Shown piece after piece: positions 46,449-56,585 of a stretch of DNA of 64,000 nt. The stretch is taken from positions 868,001 through 932,000 of the forward strand of contig NZ_CP006018.1 in NCBI RefSeq assembly GCF_000706765.1. The letters are read 5' to 3'. The DNA comes from Bifidobacterium [indicum] DSM 20214 = LMG 11587 (lineage in GTDB: Bacteria > Actinomycetota > Actinomycetes > Actinomycetales > Bifidobacteriaceae). The notes beneath the pieces are model-generated. The model ran no database searches. It was not told the origin of the DNA and saw nothing but the letters and a program-made list of their open reading frames with translations. The position numbers and the translations under genes were made by a program. Each line of letters begins with the position of its first letter. Within the stretch, counting starts at the first letter, position 1.

Positions 46449-48014
46449 TTAGCGTGCGATGGGAAGAGCCATCGGGCGTTGCGAAGATACGATAGGGGCC
46501 GGCAGCTCTGTTGCCCCGGTCAGGTAGCGGTCCACCGAGGCCGCACAGGAACGTCCCTCGGCGATGGCCCAAACAACCAGGGACTGACCCCGGCCGGCGT
46601 CACCACAGGAGAAGAGACCATCAACGTTGGTGGCATACCCGTCGTTACGGGCCACGTTTCCACGCTGGTCCAGGTTCACCTGCGTCTGATCCGTCAGGGT
46701 ACCGGTCTCAGGGTGGGCGAATCCCACGGAAATCAAGACCAGGTCGGCCGGCAGTACCCGCTCGGTCCCCTCGACGGGAACCAGGTGATGCAGGTCGTCC
46801 TCCTCCACCTTGACGATTCGGACACCGCTGATATGGCCCTGCCCGTCCTCTTCAAACCCTGCAGGTGCCATGACCCTGTCGACCCGGGCCCGGGGATCGC
46901 CCTCGTCCAACCCGGAGGAGCGCAGTGCCTGGTCCCTGTCCAGGAACTCCAGGCTGTCGACGCTGTACTCATAGGTACCGCCTTCAGCCATGGAAGTGGT
47001 CTTCTGGTAGAGCCTCGCGTAGGTGGGCCAGGGCTGGTCGTCCGGGCGTTCCGTGGGTTCGCAGGGGCGTATCTGAAGGACCGTGACAGACCTGGCTCCC
47101 TGACGCAGGGCCGTACCCAGGCAGTCGGAACCCGTGTCCCCTCCCCCGATGATGACCACGTCCTTGCCTCTGGCATCGATGTTGTGCAGCGGTGCCTTAC
47201 CCATCAGTTCACGGGTGGGGTCAGGCAGATAGTCCATGGCGTAGTGGATACCCTCCAGGCCACCGCCCGGCAGGTCGACCTTCCTGGGGACCGTGGATCC
47301 GATCGCCACTACCACGGCGTCATACCGCGAGCGCAGTTCGTCCCAGCCGATGTCGCGACCGATTTCAACACCTGTGTGGAAGCGGGTCCCCTCTGATTCC
47401 ATCTGCTGGATGCGCTGGTCCAGGAGAGACTTCTCCAACTTGAAATTGGGAATCCCGTACCGCATCAGTCCGCCTATGGCATCGGCCCGTTCATAGACGA
47501 CCACAGTGTGACCGGCGCGAGTCAGCTGCTGGGCACAGGCCAGTCCAGCGGGACCAGAACCCACCACGGCAACGGTCATATCAGTCAGCCGTTGCGGGGG
47601 CTTGGGACGCACCAGTCCGAGTTTCCAAGCCTGGTCGATGATGGTCTGTTCGTCCAGTTTTATCATCGTTGCCGGTTGGTGGATGGAGAGGACACAGGAG
47701 GATTCACACAGGGCCGGGCATATCCTTCCGGTCACCTCAGGGAAGTTGTTGGTCACCGAGAGGCGGTCATAGGCATCGTCCCACTTGCCCTGGCGCACGA
47801 GGTCGTTGAACTCGGGAATGATGTTGCCCAGGGGGCATGCGGTCATACAGAAGGGGGTGCCGCAGTCCATGCAGCGGGCCGCCTGCTCGGTCGTCCAGGG
47901 CTGAAGACCCGACTCGGCATGTACGTCGTTCCAGTCCCGGAGCCGCTCGGCGACGGGTCGCTCCGCCAGCTCATGCCGGGTACGGACCTTGAGGAATCCT
48001 TTGGGATCTGCCAT
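46449..48014 (-). CDS. gltD: Glutamate synthase (NADPH) small subunit
   Basis: FAD and iron-sulfur protein that delivers electrons to GltB. The N-terminal domain has two cysteine clusters (CMDCGTPFCMTACPLGN and CPALCESSCVLSIHQP) for [4Fe-4S] centres. The FAD-binding GSGPAGLACAQQLTRAGH, NADPH-binding IIGGGDTGSDCLGTALRQGA and the C-terminal CGDAGRGQSLVVWAIAEGR follow. The start at 48014 (521 residues) is chosen for AGGAG about 9 nt upstream; the frame runs 16 codons further into gltB. It begins one base before the gltB stop ends, so the two are coupled. Confidence 0.96.
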   Translation of the reverse strand: MADPKGFLKVRTRHELAERPVAERLRDWNDVHAESGLQPWTTEQAARCMDCGTPFCMTACPLGNIIPEFNDLVRQGKWDDAYDRLSVTNNFPEVTGRICPALCESSCVLSIHQPATMIKLDEQTIIDQAWKLGLVRPKPPQRLTDMTVAVVGSGPAGLACAQQLTRAGHTVVVYERADAIGGLMRYGIPNFKLEKSLLDQRIQQMESEGTRFHTGVEIGRDIGWDELRSRYDAVVVAIGSTVPRKVDLPGGGLEGIHYAMDYLPDPTRELMGKAPLHNIDARGKDVVIIGGGDTGSDCLGTALRQGARSVTVLQIRPCEPTERPDDQPWPTYARLYQKTTSMAEGGTYEYSVDSLEFLDRDQALRSSGLDEGDPRARVDRVMAPAGFEEDGQGHISGVRIVKVEEDDLHHLVPVEGTERVLPADLVLISVGFAHPETGTLTDQTQVNLDQRGNVARNDGYATNVDGLFSCGDAGRGQSLVVWAIAEGRSCAASVDRYLTGATELPAPIVSSQRPMALPIAR

Positions 48015-48015
48015 G

Positions 48016-51000
48016 TCAGTGAGCTCCTTCCATGACCTGCTCGTATGTCTGCTCCCAAACACCCGGGGCGTTGAAGTCCACCTGGTTCCGTCGGGCCAGT
48101 TCCATGGCCTCCTTCATGGCCAGATACTGCCTCGGGACCACGTGGGTGAAGCGGCGCAGGGATGCGGTCCAGTTGCGCACCAGTGTCTCGGCCGTGACGG
48201 AACCGGTCTGCTCGGCATGGGACTTGACCAGGCCGAATAGCTCCTCGGCATCGCTCTCGTCGGGGACCAGGAACTTCAGAGATCCGCTCTCCTTGGCCTC
48301 GGGGTTGACCTTGGTCATGTCCAGGTCCAGGACGTAAACGTCCCCACCGGAGAAACCGGCACCGAAGTTGCGTCCGGTCGGCCCCAGGACGACCACGGTC
48401 CCTCCGGTCATGTACTCGCAACCATGGTCTCCAACACCTTCAACCACGAAGCGGCCGCCACCGTTTCTGACGGCGAATCGTTCTCCGGCCTGGCCTGCCA
48501 CATACATGGAACCTGACGTTGCGCCGAAACCGGCCACGTTCCCGCAGATGACATTGGTGTGCGGATCGAACCGGATACCCTCCTCGGGCCTGACGACCAG
48601 GCATCCGCCGGAGAGCCCCTTGCCGGCATAGTCGTTGACTTCGCCATAGACCCTGATGGTCTCACCCTTGGGAATGAAGGCACCCACCGACTGTCCGGCA
48701 GACCCATGGAGAGTGATGTCGATGGTGTCTTCCGGAAGCCCCTCGGCACGGTATCTGCGGGTGATCTCGTACCCCAGCATGGTACCGACGGTCCTGTCGA
48801 CGTTTCTCACAGGCTCTTCGATCCGGACCGGCTCCTTGCGTTCCAGGGCCGGGCGAGCCATCTCTATCAGCCCCCTGTCCATGGAGCCGGACAGCTCGTG
48901 ATCCTGATCCTCGGTGTGATGAAGGATGGTTCCAGGTGTGGGACCGGGCTGCACAAGTACCGGGGCGAGATCGATGCCCTGGCTCTTCCAGGTCTCTACC
49001 GCCTTGTCCTGGTTCAGACACTCCACATGACCCACCGCCTCCTCAAGGGTGGCGAACCCGAGCTGAGCCAGGATTTCGCGTACCTCCTCGGCGATGTACA
49101 TGAAGAAGTTGATCACGTGCTCGGGCTTGCCTTGGAACCTGGCTCGAAGCTCTGGATCCTGCGTGGCTATGCCCTGGGGACAGGTGTTCTTCTGGCAGGC
49201 GCGCATCATGACACACCCCTCCACCATCAGGGCGGTGGTGGCGAACCCGAATTCCTCAGCTCCGAGAAGTGCCGCTACGACCACATCTCGACCGGTTTTG
49301 AGCTCGCCGTCGCACTGGACGACCACCCTGCTCCGCAACCCGTTCATGATCAGGGTCTGCTGGGTCTCCGCAAGACCAATCTCCCAGGGGGTGCCTGCAT
49401 GTTTGATGGCGTTCAGGGGGGCCGCCCCGGTTCCACCATCCTGACCGGAGATCAGGACCACATCGGCATGGCACTTGGCTACACCGGCGGCGACGGTCCC
49501 CACACCGAACTCGGAAACCAGCTTGACGTGGATCCGGGCTTTGGGATTGGCCATCTTGAGGTCGTGAATCAGCTGCTTCAAATCCTCGATGGAGTAGATG
49601 TCGTGGTGGGGAGGAGGGGAAATCAGCTCGACACCGGGGGTTGCACGGCGCACCTCCGCTATCCAGGGCGGCACCTTTGCCCCGGGCAGGTGTCCACCCT
49701 CGCCGGGCTTGGCTCCCTGGGCCAACTTGATCTGCAGGTCGGTGGCCGAAACCAGGTAGTCGCTGGTGACCCCGAACCGTGCAGAGGCTATCTGCTTGAT
49801 CCTGCTGGTCCGCTCCGGATCGTCGATCCTGTCCTGGGATTCACCACCCTCACCGGAATTGGACCTTGCCCCTATACGGTTCATGGCCAGGGCGAGTGTC
49901 TCGTGGGCCTCCTGCGAGATGGACCCGTAGCTCATGGCTCCGGTGGAGAACCGCTTGACGATTTCAGTGGCGGGCTCCACCTGGTCCAGGGGAATCGGTT
50001 GACGTTTGGGGACCAGCTTCATCAGTCCGCGCAGGGTCATGATCCTGTTGGAGGTGTCATTGACATAACGGCTGTACTCCTTGAACAGCCCGTAGTCGCC
50101 ACGCTGTGTCGATTGTTGAAGGAGGAAGATGGCCTGGGGGTCGTTCAGATGGTTTTCACCGGTGCGGCGCCACTTGTAATCACCTCCGGTCTTGAGGTTT
50201 CTGTGGGGCCTGGCGGTCCATTGATTGGGATAGGCCACCCGGTGCCTGATGGCCACCTCTTCGGCTATCTCGTCGAGACCTATGCCTCCAACCCGCGACG
50301 TGGTCCCGGTGAAGTACCGGTAGATCACCTCCTGGCTGAGTCCTATGGCCTCGAAGAGCTGGGCTCCCCGGTACGACATGATGGTGCTGACGCCCATCTT
50401 GCTCATGATTTTGAGGACCCCGGTACTCAGCGCCTTGACCAGGTTGGCGGAGGCCTGGTCCGGAGTGACACTCAGATAGCCTGAATTGGCGAGGTTCTCC
50501 ACCGATTCCAAAGCCAGATAGGGGTTTACACAGGCGGCTCCGTAAGCAATGAGCAGGGCCACATGATGTATCTCACGCACGTCGCCGGCTTCGATCGCCA
50601 GGGAGACCTGGGTTCGGGTGTGGCTACGCAGGAGGTGATGCTGGACGGCGCTGGTCAGGAGAAGGGAAGGGATGGGCCCCCAGGTGTGGTTGGAATCCCT
50701 GTCTGAGAGAATCAGCACGTTGCTGCCTACCGCTATGGCCTGATCGACCTCCTGGAATATCTGATCAAGACGCTCCTTCAAGGCAGGTCCCTTTCCGGCA
50801 ACCTGATAGAGGCCGCGCACCAGATAGGGCTTGTAATGCCCGCCCAGAATGCTGGCATGCTCCAGACGCTTCAGTTGTGCCATCTGGTCGGAATCAACCA
50901 CAGGCAGATCTATGCGAATCTTCTTGGCGTGCTGTGGCAGATCCTCCAGAAGGTTCGGTTCCGGACCGATAGCGGAAGCGATGCTGGTCACAACCTCCTC

Positions 51001-52599
51001 ACGCTCCCAGTCCAGGGGCGGGTTGGTGACCTGCGCGAACTTCTGGGTGAAGTAGTCGAACAGCATCCGCGACCGGTCGGACAGGACGGCGATGGGCGCA
51101 TCGTTGCCCATGGAGCCTATCGGCTCCGCACCGTTCTGGGCCATGGGTCCAAGGATGAGCTTCAGATCCTCCTGGGTGTAGCCGAAGGCACGCTGACGAC
51201 GCTGCACCGAAACCCTTGAGTGGTTGACATGGGCACGCTCTGGGAGGTCGTCAAGGCAGAAGGTGTTCTCGGACACCCACTTGCGATACGGATGGCTACT
51301 GGCCAGTTCGTGTTTGATCTCATCATCGGAGATGAGCCTGCCCTCATCCGTGTCCACCAGGAACATTTTCCCTGGTTCGAGGCGGCCTTTCCTCAGTATG
51401 TGATCCTGCGGGGTCTTATCCAGCACCCCGGCCTCGGAAGCCAGAACCAGGTGTCCATCGTCGGTGACCTGCCAGCGCCCGGGACGCAGTCCGTTCCTGT
51501 CCAACTGGGCACCGACCAGACGCCCATCCGTGAAGACGATTGAAGCGGGGCCGTCCCAAGGCTCGATCAGGGTGTTGTTGTATTCGTAGAAGGCCCTTAG
51601 GTCGGGGTCCATGTCCGGGTCCTTCTCCCATGCCGGCGGGAGCATCATGGATATGGCGTGCGGCAGGGAGCGACCGGCCAGGTGGAGGAGTTCCAAGGTC
51701 TCGTCAAAGGTGCCGGAATCGGATCCCCCCGGGGTGGTGATGGGCAGGAGTGGCTCCATATCGCCCAGAAGTTCGGACCTGAGACGACCCTCTCTGGCGG
51801 ACATCCAGTTCCGATTCCCCTGAATCGTGTTGATCTCCCCGTTATGGGCAATGAGTCGGAAGGGCTGGGCCAGGGGCCAGGATGGGAAGGTGTTGGTGGA
51901 GAAGCGGGAGTGGACGATGGCCACCCGGGCCTTCATCGTCGGGTCCGACAGGTCAGGGAAGAACCCTGTCAGCTGCATGGTGGTCAGCATTCCCTTGTAG
52001 GTGATGGTCCTGGAGGAAAGGGAGGCGAAATAGACGCCGACTTCATGCTCGGCCCTTTTGCGGACCCGATAGGCAAGCCTGTCCAGATCGATACCGCTCC
52101 GTCGGGCCAGGTCGGCATCCTGCAGGACCAGGGTTCTGAAGAGGGGCATGGTGGAAAGGGCCTGAAGACCCAGACCATCCGGGTTTGTGGGAACCACTCT
52201 CCAGGCCAGGACCTCCAGCCCCTCTTCGACGGCAATGGCGGCAATGGCCTGTTCTTCCTCCGAGGCCTTGACCGGATCCCTGTCAAGGAAGGCCAGGCCC
52301 GCCACGTAGTGACCTGCTTGAGGCAGGTCGACATCCAGGCTGTTCCTCATGAACAGGTCGGGCATGGAAATCATGATTCCCGCCCCGTCGCCCGTGTTGG
52401 GCTCGGCACCCACGGCACCTCGATGGTCCAGGTTCACCAGAACCTGGATGGCCTCGTCGATGATTCTCCGCTCGTCCTGCTTGTTGAGGGTGGCCACCAT
52501 GCCGATACCGCAGGCATCATGCTCCGCAGAGGGGTCATAAAGACCCCGGGGCTGATGGACGTGCAGATCAAGAGGAGCCTGGAAGGACACCGCAATCAC
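48016..52599 (-). CDS. gltB: Glutamate synthase (NADPH) large subunit
   Basis: Makes two glutamates from glutamine and 2-oxoglutarate. The glutaminase domain begins with the nucleophile Cys30 (EHDACGIGMVATLNK), after a 29-residue propeptide. The FMN/2-oxoglutarate barrel contains GEGGHLPGAKVPPWIAEVRRATPGVELISPPPHHDIYSIEDLKQLIHDLK and the [3Fe-4S] cysteines in MMRACQKNTCPQGIATQ. The C-terminal beta-helix is present. The 1527 residues are full length. It starts with a GTG at 52599 with a weak SD. Together with GltD it assimilates ammonia via GS-GOGAT, the cycle adjusted by GlnE, encoded at 25617. Confidence 0.97.
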   Translation of the reverse strand: MIAVSFQAPLDLHVHQPRGLYDPSAEHDACGIGMVATLNKQDERRIIDEAIQVLVNLDHRGAVGAEPNTGDGAGIMISMPDLFMRNSLDVDLPQAGHYVAGLAFLDRDPVKASEEEQAIAAIAVEEGLEVLAWRVVPTNPDGLGLQALSTMPLFRTLVLQDADLARRSGIDLDRLAYRVRKRAEHEVGVYFASLSSRTITYKGMLTTMQLTGFFPDLSDPTMKARVAIVHSRFSTNTFPSWPLAQPFRLIAHNGEINTIQGNRNWMSAREGRLRSELLGDMEPLLPITTPGGSDSGTFDETLELLHLAGRSLPHAISMMLPPAWEKDPDMDPDLRAFYEYNNTLIEPWDGPASIVFTDGRLVGAQLDRNGLRPGRWQVTDDGHLVLASEAGVLDKTPQDHILRKGRLEPGKMFLVDTDEGRLISDDEIKHELASSHPYRKWVSENTFCLDDLPERAHVNHSRVSVQRRQRAFGYTQEDLKLILGPMAQNGAEPIGSMGNDAPIAVLSDRSRMLFDYFTQKFAQVTNPPLDWEREEVVTSIASAIGPEPNLLEDLPQHAKKIRIDLPVVDSDQMAQLKRLEHASILGGHYKPYLVRGLYQVAGKGPALKERLDQIFQEVDQAIAVGSNVLILSDRDSNHTWGPIPSLLLTSAVQHHLLRSHTRTQVSLAIEAGDVREIHHVALLIAYGAACVNPYLALESVENLANSGYLSVTPDQASANLVKALSTGVLKIMSKMGVSTIMSYRGAQLFEAIGLSQEVIYRYFTGTTSRVGGIGLDEIAEEVAIRHRVAYPNQWTARPHRNLKTGGDYKWRRTGENHLNDPQAIFLLQQSTQRGDYGLFKEYSRYVNDTSNRIMTLRGLMKLVPKRQPIPLDQVEPATEIVKRFSTGAMSYGSISQEAHETLALAMNRIGARSNSGEGGESQDRIDDPERTSRIKQIASARFGVTSDYLVSATDLQIKLAQGAKPGEGGHLPGAKVPPWIAEVRRATPGVELISPPPHHDIYSIEDLKQLIHDLKMANPKARIHVKLVSEFGVGTVAAGVAKCHADVVLISGQDGGTGAAPLNAIKHAGTPWEIGLAETQQTLIMNGLRSRVVVQCDGELKTGRDVVVAALLGAEEFGFATTALMVEGCVMMRACQKNTCPQGIATQDPELRARFQGKPEHVINFFMYIAEEVREILAQLGFATLEEAVGHVECLNQDKAVETWKSQGIDLAPVLVQPGPTPGTILHHTEDQDHELSGSMDRGLIEMARPALERKEPVRIEEPVRNVDRTVGTMLGYEITRRYRAEGLPEDTIDITLHGSAGQSVGAFIPKGETIRVYGEVNDYAGKGLSGGCLVVRPEEGIRFDPHTNVICGNVAGFGATSGSMYVAGQAGERFAVRNGGGRFVVEGVGDHGCEYMTGGTVVVLGPTGRNFGAGFSGGDVYVLDLDMTKVNPEAKESGSLKFLVPDESDAEELFGLVKSHAEQTGSVTAETLVRNWTASLRRFTHVVPRQYLAMKEAMELARRNQVDFNAPGVWEQTYEQVMEGAH

Positions 52600-52794
52600 C
52601 CCATTCTTGGACCGGTAGCACGACGGGGACGCTTCGGATGCCCCATTCGGCGACAGAGTAGTAGTGACTTCATAGAATAACCCATCCGCGTATCACATCC
52701 GTGTTACTTATCGGAAGTGCGGCCCCTGGAATCTCCACTGCCTCTTTCCATACAGTCGGAGAACCGAGGGGCGCGTTTCGGGCGACGCAAGATG

Positions 52795-52815
52795 AAAAGG
52801 TCGGGCGGAGCGCCC
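52795..52815 (-). terminator. Weak terminator after hemW
   Basis: On the minus strand GGGCG-CTC-CGCCC (52815-52803) is followed by GACC and TTTT. The stem is 5 bp. The remaining gap to the gltB start (52600-52794) holds only a -10-like TATTCT (52679-52674, minus strand) that may serve gltB. Confidence 0.35.
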
Positions 52816-52824
52816 ACCCGCCGA

Positions 52825-54240
52825 TTACCAGGTTCCGATGGACTCCAGCACCCGCTCGACGACCAGGTCGTTCAGCAGCCTGCCTTGCCGGGTGGCTCTG
52901 ACCCTGGGGCCAGCCACTTCGACAAGACCCTGATGAATCAACCCCTGCAGGAATTCCCGGGAGGGACGGCGACCCGACATGGTTTCAAGCCTATTCAGGT
53001 CCAGCCCCTCGCTCAGACGAAGCCCAAGCATGACCGTTTCCTCCAGGTTTTGGGATCCGGTAAGCACTTCCGCCCCCTGCCAGGGGATCAGGCCATGACT
53101 CATGCTCTCGGCCCAGGCCCTGGGATGGGAGATGTCCCAAGAGCGTAGCGAGGCGCCCGTCAGTTCATGGGAGTCGGGATGGGGACGCTGCCACCAGGGC
53201 AGGGTCACTTCATCATCCCGCACAGCTCCCGGTGATGCCGTGTCGTCGATATTGCATGGGTCCTGGAGTTCTCCACTCCCCGTTGAGGCGACTTCCGGGG
53301 AGTTGGTACGGCGGAATCCCGACGCGGGAGCACTCGCGGCCAATACGTTCTGGAGGTCATTGCCACGGCGCTCACTGCCCGCCTCAGCCGGAAGGTAGTG
53401 GGAATGGGCCCCAGGCCCTATGCCTGCCCAGTCCACGTTGTGCCAGTACCCAAGGTTGTGCCTGCACTCGTATCCGGGTCGGGACCAGTTCGACACCTCG
53501 TACCATCCGAGGCCGGCCGCCGACAGGAGGTCATCGGCCAACTCGTACTTGGCGGCCTCATCATCATCGTTGGGGCCGGGAAGACGGCCTGCGGCCACCG
53601 CCCTGCCCATCTTGGTGGTGGGCTCCAGGGTCAGGGCATAGGCCGAGACATGATCAACACCGAGGTCCAAGGCCGCCTCAAGACTGGTCCGCCAATCCTC
53701 AAGACTCTCCCCCGGCGTCCCGTAGATCAGATCCACACTGGCTTCGAGTCCCAGGGACCGCGCAGCCTGTACATTGGCGTCTACATTGGCCGGCGTATGA
53801 GTACGGTCCAGGGTCTTGAGTACGTCACTGACAGCCGACTGCATCCCGAAGGATACCCTGGTGAACCCACCACGAAGCAGGGTTTCCAAATAGGCTGCAT
53901 CGACCGTATCGGGATTGGCCTCTGTGGTGATTTCAGCCCCTTCTTCGAGGCCCCAGAGGTCACCTGCCGCACGAACCATCCGAACAAGATCGCCAGGCGG
54001 GAGGATGGTGGGGGTACCGCCGCCGAAGAAGATAGAGGATATCGCCGGCTCGGTTATACCTCGCGACTCCTGCCAGGCCTTTGCCATCCGCATCTCGCGA
54101 ATGGCAAGATCGGCATAGTTTCCCCTGCTGGCTCCCCCGCCCAGGTCGGTGGCCGTATAGGTATTGAAGTCGCAGTACCCGCAACGCCTCAGGCAGAAGG
54201 GAACATGGATGTAAACCTCGAAGGGAGGCCGTTCCTCCAC
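52825..54240 (-). CDS. hemW: Radical-SAM HemW-like protein (heme chaperone family)
   Basis: HemN/HemW family radical SAM enzyme, probably inserting heme rather than oxidising coproporphyrinogen. The cluster motif CxxxCxxC is C16LRRC20GYC23 in VPFCLRRCGYCDFNTY, followed by FFGGGTPTIL and the C-terminal HemN domain (VMLGLRLSEGLDL, DLVVERVL). The start GTG at 54240 has AAGGAGG 6 nt upstream, one base after the lepA stop; the ATG at 54294 lies inside lepA with no SD. At 471 residues it is about 90 longer than usual because of a polar insert near residues 260-345. Confidence 0.93.
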   Translation of the reverse strand: MEERPPFEVYIHVPFCLRRCGYCDFNTYTATDLGGGASRGNYADLAIREMRMAKAWQESRGITEPAISSIFFGGGTPTILPPGDLVRMVRAAGDLWGLEEGAEITTEANPDTVDAAYLETLLRGGFTRVSFGMQSAVSDVLKTLDRTHTPANVDANVQAARSLGLEASVDLIYGTPGESLEDWRTSLEAALDLGVDHVSAYALTLEPTTKMGRAVAAGRLPGPNDDDEAAKYELADDLLSAAGLGWYEVSNWSRPGYECRHNLGYWHNVDWAGIGPGAHSHYLPAEAGSERRGNDLQNVLAASAPASGFRRTNSPEVASTGSGELQDPCNIDDTASPGAVRDDEVTLPWWQRPHPDSHELTGASLRSWDISHPRAWAESMSHGLIPWQGAEVLTGSQNLEETVMLGLRLSEGLDLNRLETMSGRRPSREFLQGLIHQGLVEVAGPRVRATRQGRLLNDLVVERVLESIGTW

Positions 54241-54241
54241 C

Positions 54242-56119
54242 TCACCCCTCCTTCTTGGCCGCTGCGCGAATCTTGTCCTTGGTATCCCGGTCATTGGCCT
54301 GCTCGGTGCTCAGGGCCGCGATGAAGGCCTCCTGGGGGACCTCCACATGCCCCAGCATCTTCATCCTCTTCTTGCCTGCCTTCTGCTTTTCAAGGAGCTT
54401 GCGCTTTCGGGTGATGTCGCCGCCATAGCACTTGGCAAGCACGTCCTTACGCAAGGCGCTGATGGTCTCGCGGGCGATGATCCTTGATCCGATTGCCGCT
54501 TGGATGGGAATCTCGAATTGCTGCCGCGGTATGAGCTTGCGAAGCTTCTTGGTCATCATGACTCCATAGGAGTATGCCTTGTCCTTGTGGACGATGGCCG
54601 AGAAGGCATCGATCTTTTCCCCTTGGATGAGAATATCGACCTTGACCAGTTCGGCCGACTGGGTGCCGGCGCTCTGGTAGTCCAGGCTGGCGTACCCCTT
54701 GGTCCGGCTCTTGAGCTGGTCGAAGAAGTCGAAGACAATCTCGGCGAGGGGCATCTTGTAGTGCATCTCCACGCGTTCAGGACTCAGATACTCCATGGTC
54801 CCCATCTGTCCACGATGATCCTGGCAGAGTTCCATCACCGACCCGATGAACTCCTTGGGGGTGATGATGTCGGCATTGACCACCGGCTCGGTGATCTTCC
54901 TGACCTTCCCCTCCGGGAACTCGCTGGGGTTCTTGACCAGGTGTCCACTCCCGTCCTCCATGGTCACCTGGTAGGTGACGTTGGGGGCTGTGGCGATCAG
55001 ATCCATGTCGAACTCGCGGCTCAGGCGCTCGGTCACAATCTCCATGTGGAGCAACCCGAGGAATCCGCACCGGAAGCCGAAGCCCAAGGCCACGGAGGTC
55101 TCAGGTTCGTAGACCAGGGCGGCATCGTTGAGTTTGAGCTTGTCCAGGGCGTCCCTGAGCTCGGGGAACTGTGCGTTGTCAATCGGGAAGAGACCCGAAT
55201 AGACCATGGGTTGGGGGTCCTGATATCCAGGTAGCGGCTCTGCCGCCGGGTTGGCCTCGGAGGTTACCGTGTCGCCGACCTTGGACTGGCTGACATCCTT
55301 GACGCCGGTGATCACGTAGCCCACCTCGCCGGCCCCCAGAGCCTTGGTCGGTGCCATATCGGGGCTGATCACGCCGAGCTCGATGGGATCGTGAACGGTG
55401 CCCAGACTCATCATCCGGATTCGCTGCCGGGCTTTGAGCTCCCCGTCCACCATGCGGATGTAGGTCACAATCCCCCGATAGGAGTCGTAGACGGAGTCGA
55501 AAATCAATGCCCGCGCCGGGGCCTTGGGGTCGCCTTCGGGAGGGGGGACCTCATCAACTATCCTGTCGACCAGCTCCCTTACCCCTTCACCGGTCTTTCC
55601 CGAGACGCGGAGGACCTGGTCCACATCGCATCCGATCAGGTTGGCGATTTCCTCGGCGTGCTTGTCGGGCTCGGCAGAGGGAAGGTCGATCTTATTCAGG
55701 ACGGGAATGATGGTCAGATCATCATCCAGGGCCATATACAGGTTGGACAGGGTCTGTGCCTCTATACCCTGGGTGGCGTCCACCAGAAGGACGGCCCCCT
55801 CGCAGGCTTCCAGGGCACGCGATACCTCGTAGGTGAAGTCAACGTGGCCCGGGGTGTCAATCATGCCCAGGGTGTACTCCGTGCCGTCTTTCATCCAGGG
55901 AAGGCGGACCGCCTGGGATTTGATGGTGATTCCCCGCTCCTGCTCGATGTCCATCCTGTCCAGGAAGCGGTCATGCATCTCTCGCTGGGGTACGATTCCG
56001 CTCAGTTGCAGGATCCTGTCGGCCACCGTGGACTTGCCATGGTCGATGTGGGCGATGATGCAGAAATTACGGATCAGCGACTGGTCGGTGAATCCTGGTT
56101 GATTCTTGGCATGCTCCAC
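54242..56119 (-). CDS. lepA: Elongation factor 4 (LepA), ribosome-associated GTPase
   Basis: Translational GTPase that affects ribosome biogenesis or back-translocation. The G motifs are AHIDHGKST (residues 24-32), DTPGHVDF and NKIDLP, followed by the EF-G-like domains and the LepA-specific C-terminal domain ([22 protein letters not shown]). The 625 residues have normal length. The GTG start at 56119 has AGGAGA about 9 nt upstream. It is followed one base after its stop by the hemW start, a conserved pairing, and diverges from rpsT. Confidence 0.97.
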   Translation of the reverse strand: MEHAKNQPGFTDQSLIRNFCIIAHIDHGKSTVADRILQLSGIVPQREMHDRFLDRMDIEQERGITIKSQAVRLPWMKDGTEYTLGMIDTPGHVDFTYEVSRALEACEGAVLLVDATQGIEAQTLSNLYMALDDDLTIIPVLNKIDLPSAEPDKHAEEIANLIGCDVDQVLRVSGKTGEGVRELVDRIVDEVPPPEGDPKAPARALIFDSVYDSYRGIVTYIRMVDGELKARQRIRMMSLGTVHDPIELGVISPDMAPTKALGAGEVGYVITGVKDVSQSKVGDTVTSEANPAAEPLPGYQDPQPMVYSGLFPIDNAQFPELRDALDKLKLNDAALVYEPETSVALGFGFRCGFLGLLHMEIVTERLSREFDMDLIATAPNVTYQVTMEDGSGHLVKNPSEFPEGKVRKITEPVVNADIITPKEFIGSVMELCQDHRGQMGTMEYLSPERVEMHYKMPLAEIVFDFFDQLKSRTKGYASLDYQSAGTQSAELVKVDILIQGEKIDAFSAIVHKDKAYSYGVMMTKKLRKLIPRQQFEIPIQAAIGSRIIARETISALRKDVLAKCYGGDITRKRKLLEKQKAGKKRMKMLGHVEVPQEAFIAALSTEQANDRDTKDKIRAAAKKEG

Positions 56120-56262
56120 CGGGCTGTTCTCCTATCTAAGCTTGGATTATCGATTCTAGCCGATGCCCTGGGCCATGATCCTCCGGGAGCGGCTTCTTAT
56201 CCGCAACCCGTGCTAGTATTTACGCTTGTCTGTACAGATTACATACATCGTTTGGAGCAACA

Positions 56263-56523
56263 TTGGCAAACATCAAGTCGCAGAAGAAGCGGGTTATCAC
56301 CAACGAGAAGGCACACCTGCGCAACAAGGAAGTCAAGAGCGCCATCAAGACTTCCGTTCGTTCCGTCCGCAAGGCCGTGGATGCAGGTGACAAGGAGGCC
56401 GCACAGGCCGCCTACCAGGTTGCCGCCCGCCGCCTGGACAAGGCCGCCGGCAAGGGTGTGATTCACCGCAACCAGGCCGCCAACCGCAAGTCCGGTCTGG
56501 CCACCGCCATCAACGCGCTCTGA
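56263..56523 (+). CDS. rpsT: 30S ribosomal protein S20
   Basis: Binds 16S rRNA early in 30S assembly. The 86 residues are Lys/Ala-rich and match S20: [33 protein letters not shown] and ending [11 protein letters not shown]. The start is a TTG at 56263, with GGAG 6-7 nt upstream. S20 genes commonly use non-ATG starts, which limits their translation. A strong terminator follows. It is divergent from lepA. Confidence 0.98.
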   Translation: MANIKSQKKRVITNEKAHLRNKEVKSAIKTSVRSVRKAVDAGDKEAAQAAYQVAARRLDKAAGKGVIHRNQAANRKSGLATAINAL

Positions 56524-56548
56524 CCTCACCGGTTTTCGAACCGAACTG

Positions 56549-56585
56549 GACCACCATCCTAAGCGCTGGGATGGTGGTCTTTTTT
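56549..56585 (+). terminator. Intrinsic terminator of rpsT
   Basis: GACCACCATCC (56549-56559) pairs with GGATGGTGGTC (56569-56579), followed at once by six Ts (56580-56585). It lies 26 bp after the rpsT stop. On the opposite strand the same bases encode the last codons and stop of the TRIC gene (56559-56579). Confidence 0.93.

Noticed and set aside
48559-50484. 641-codon open frame on the plus strand opposite gltB
   Set aside because: It lies entirely antisense to a well-supported GltB, has no recognisable motif or SD, and such shadows are expected opposite GC-rich coding sequence.
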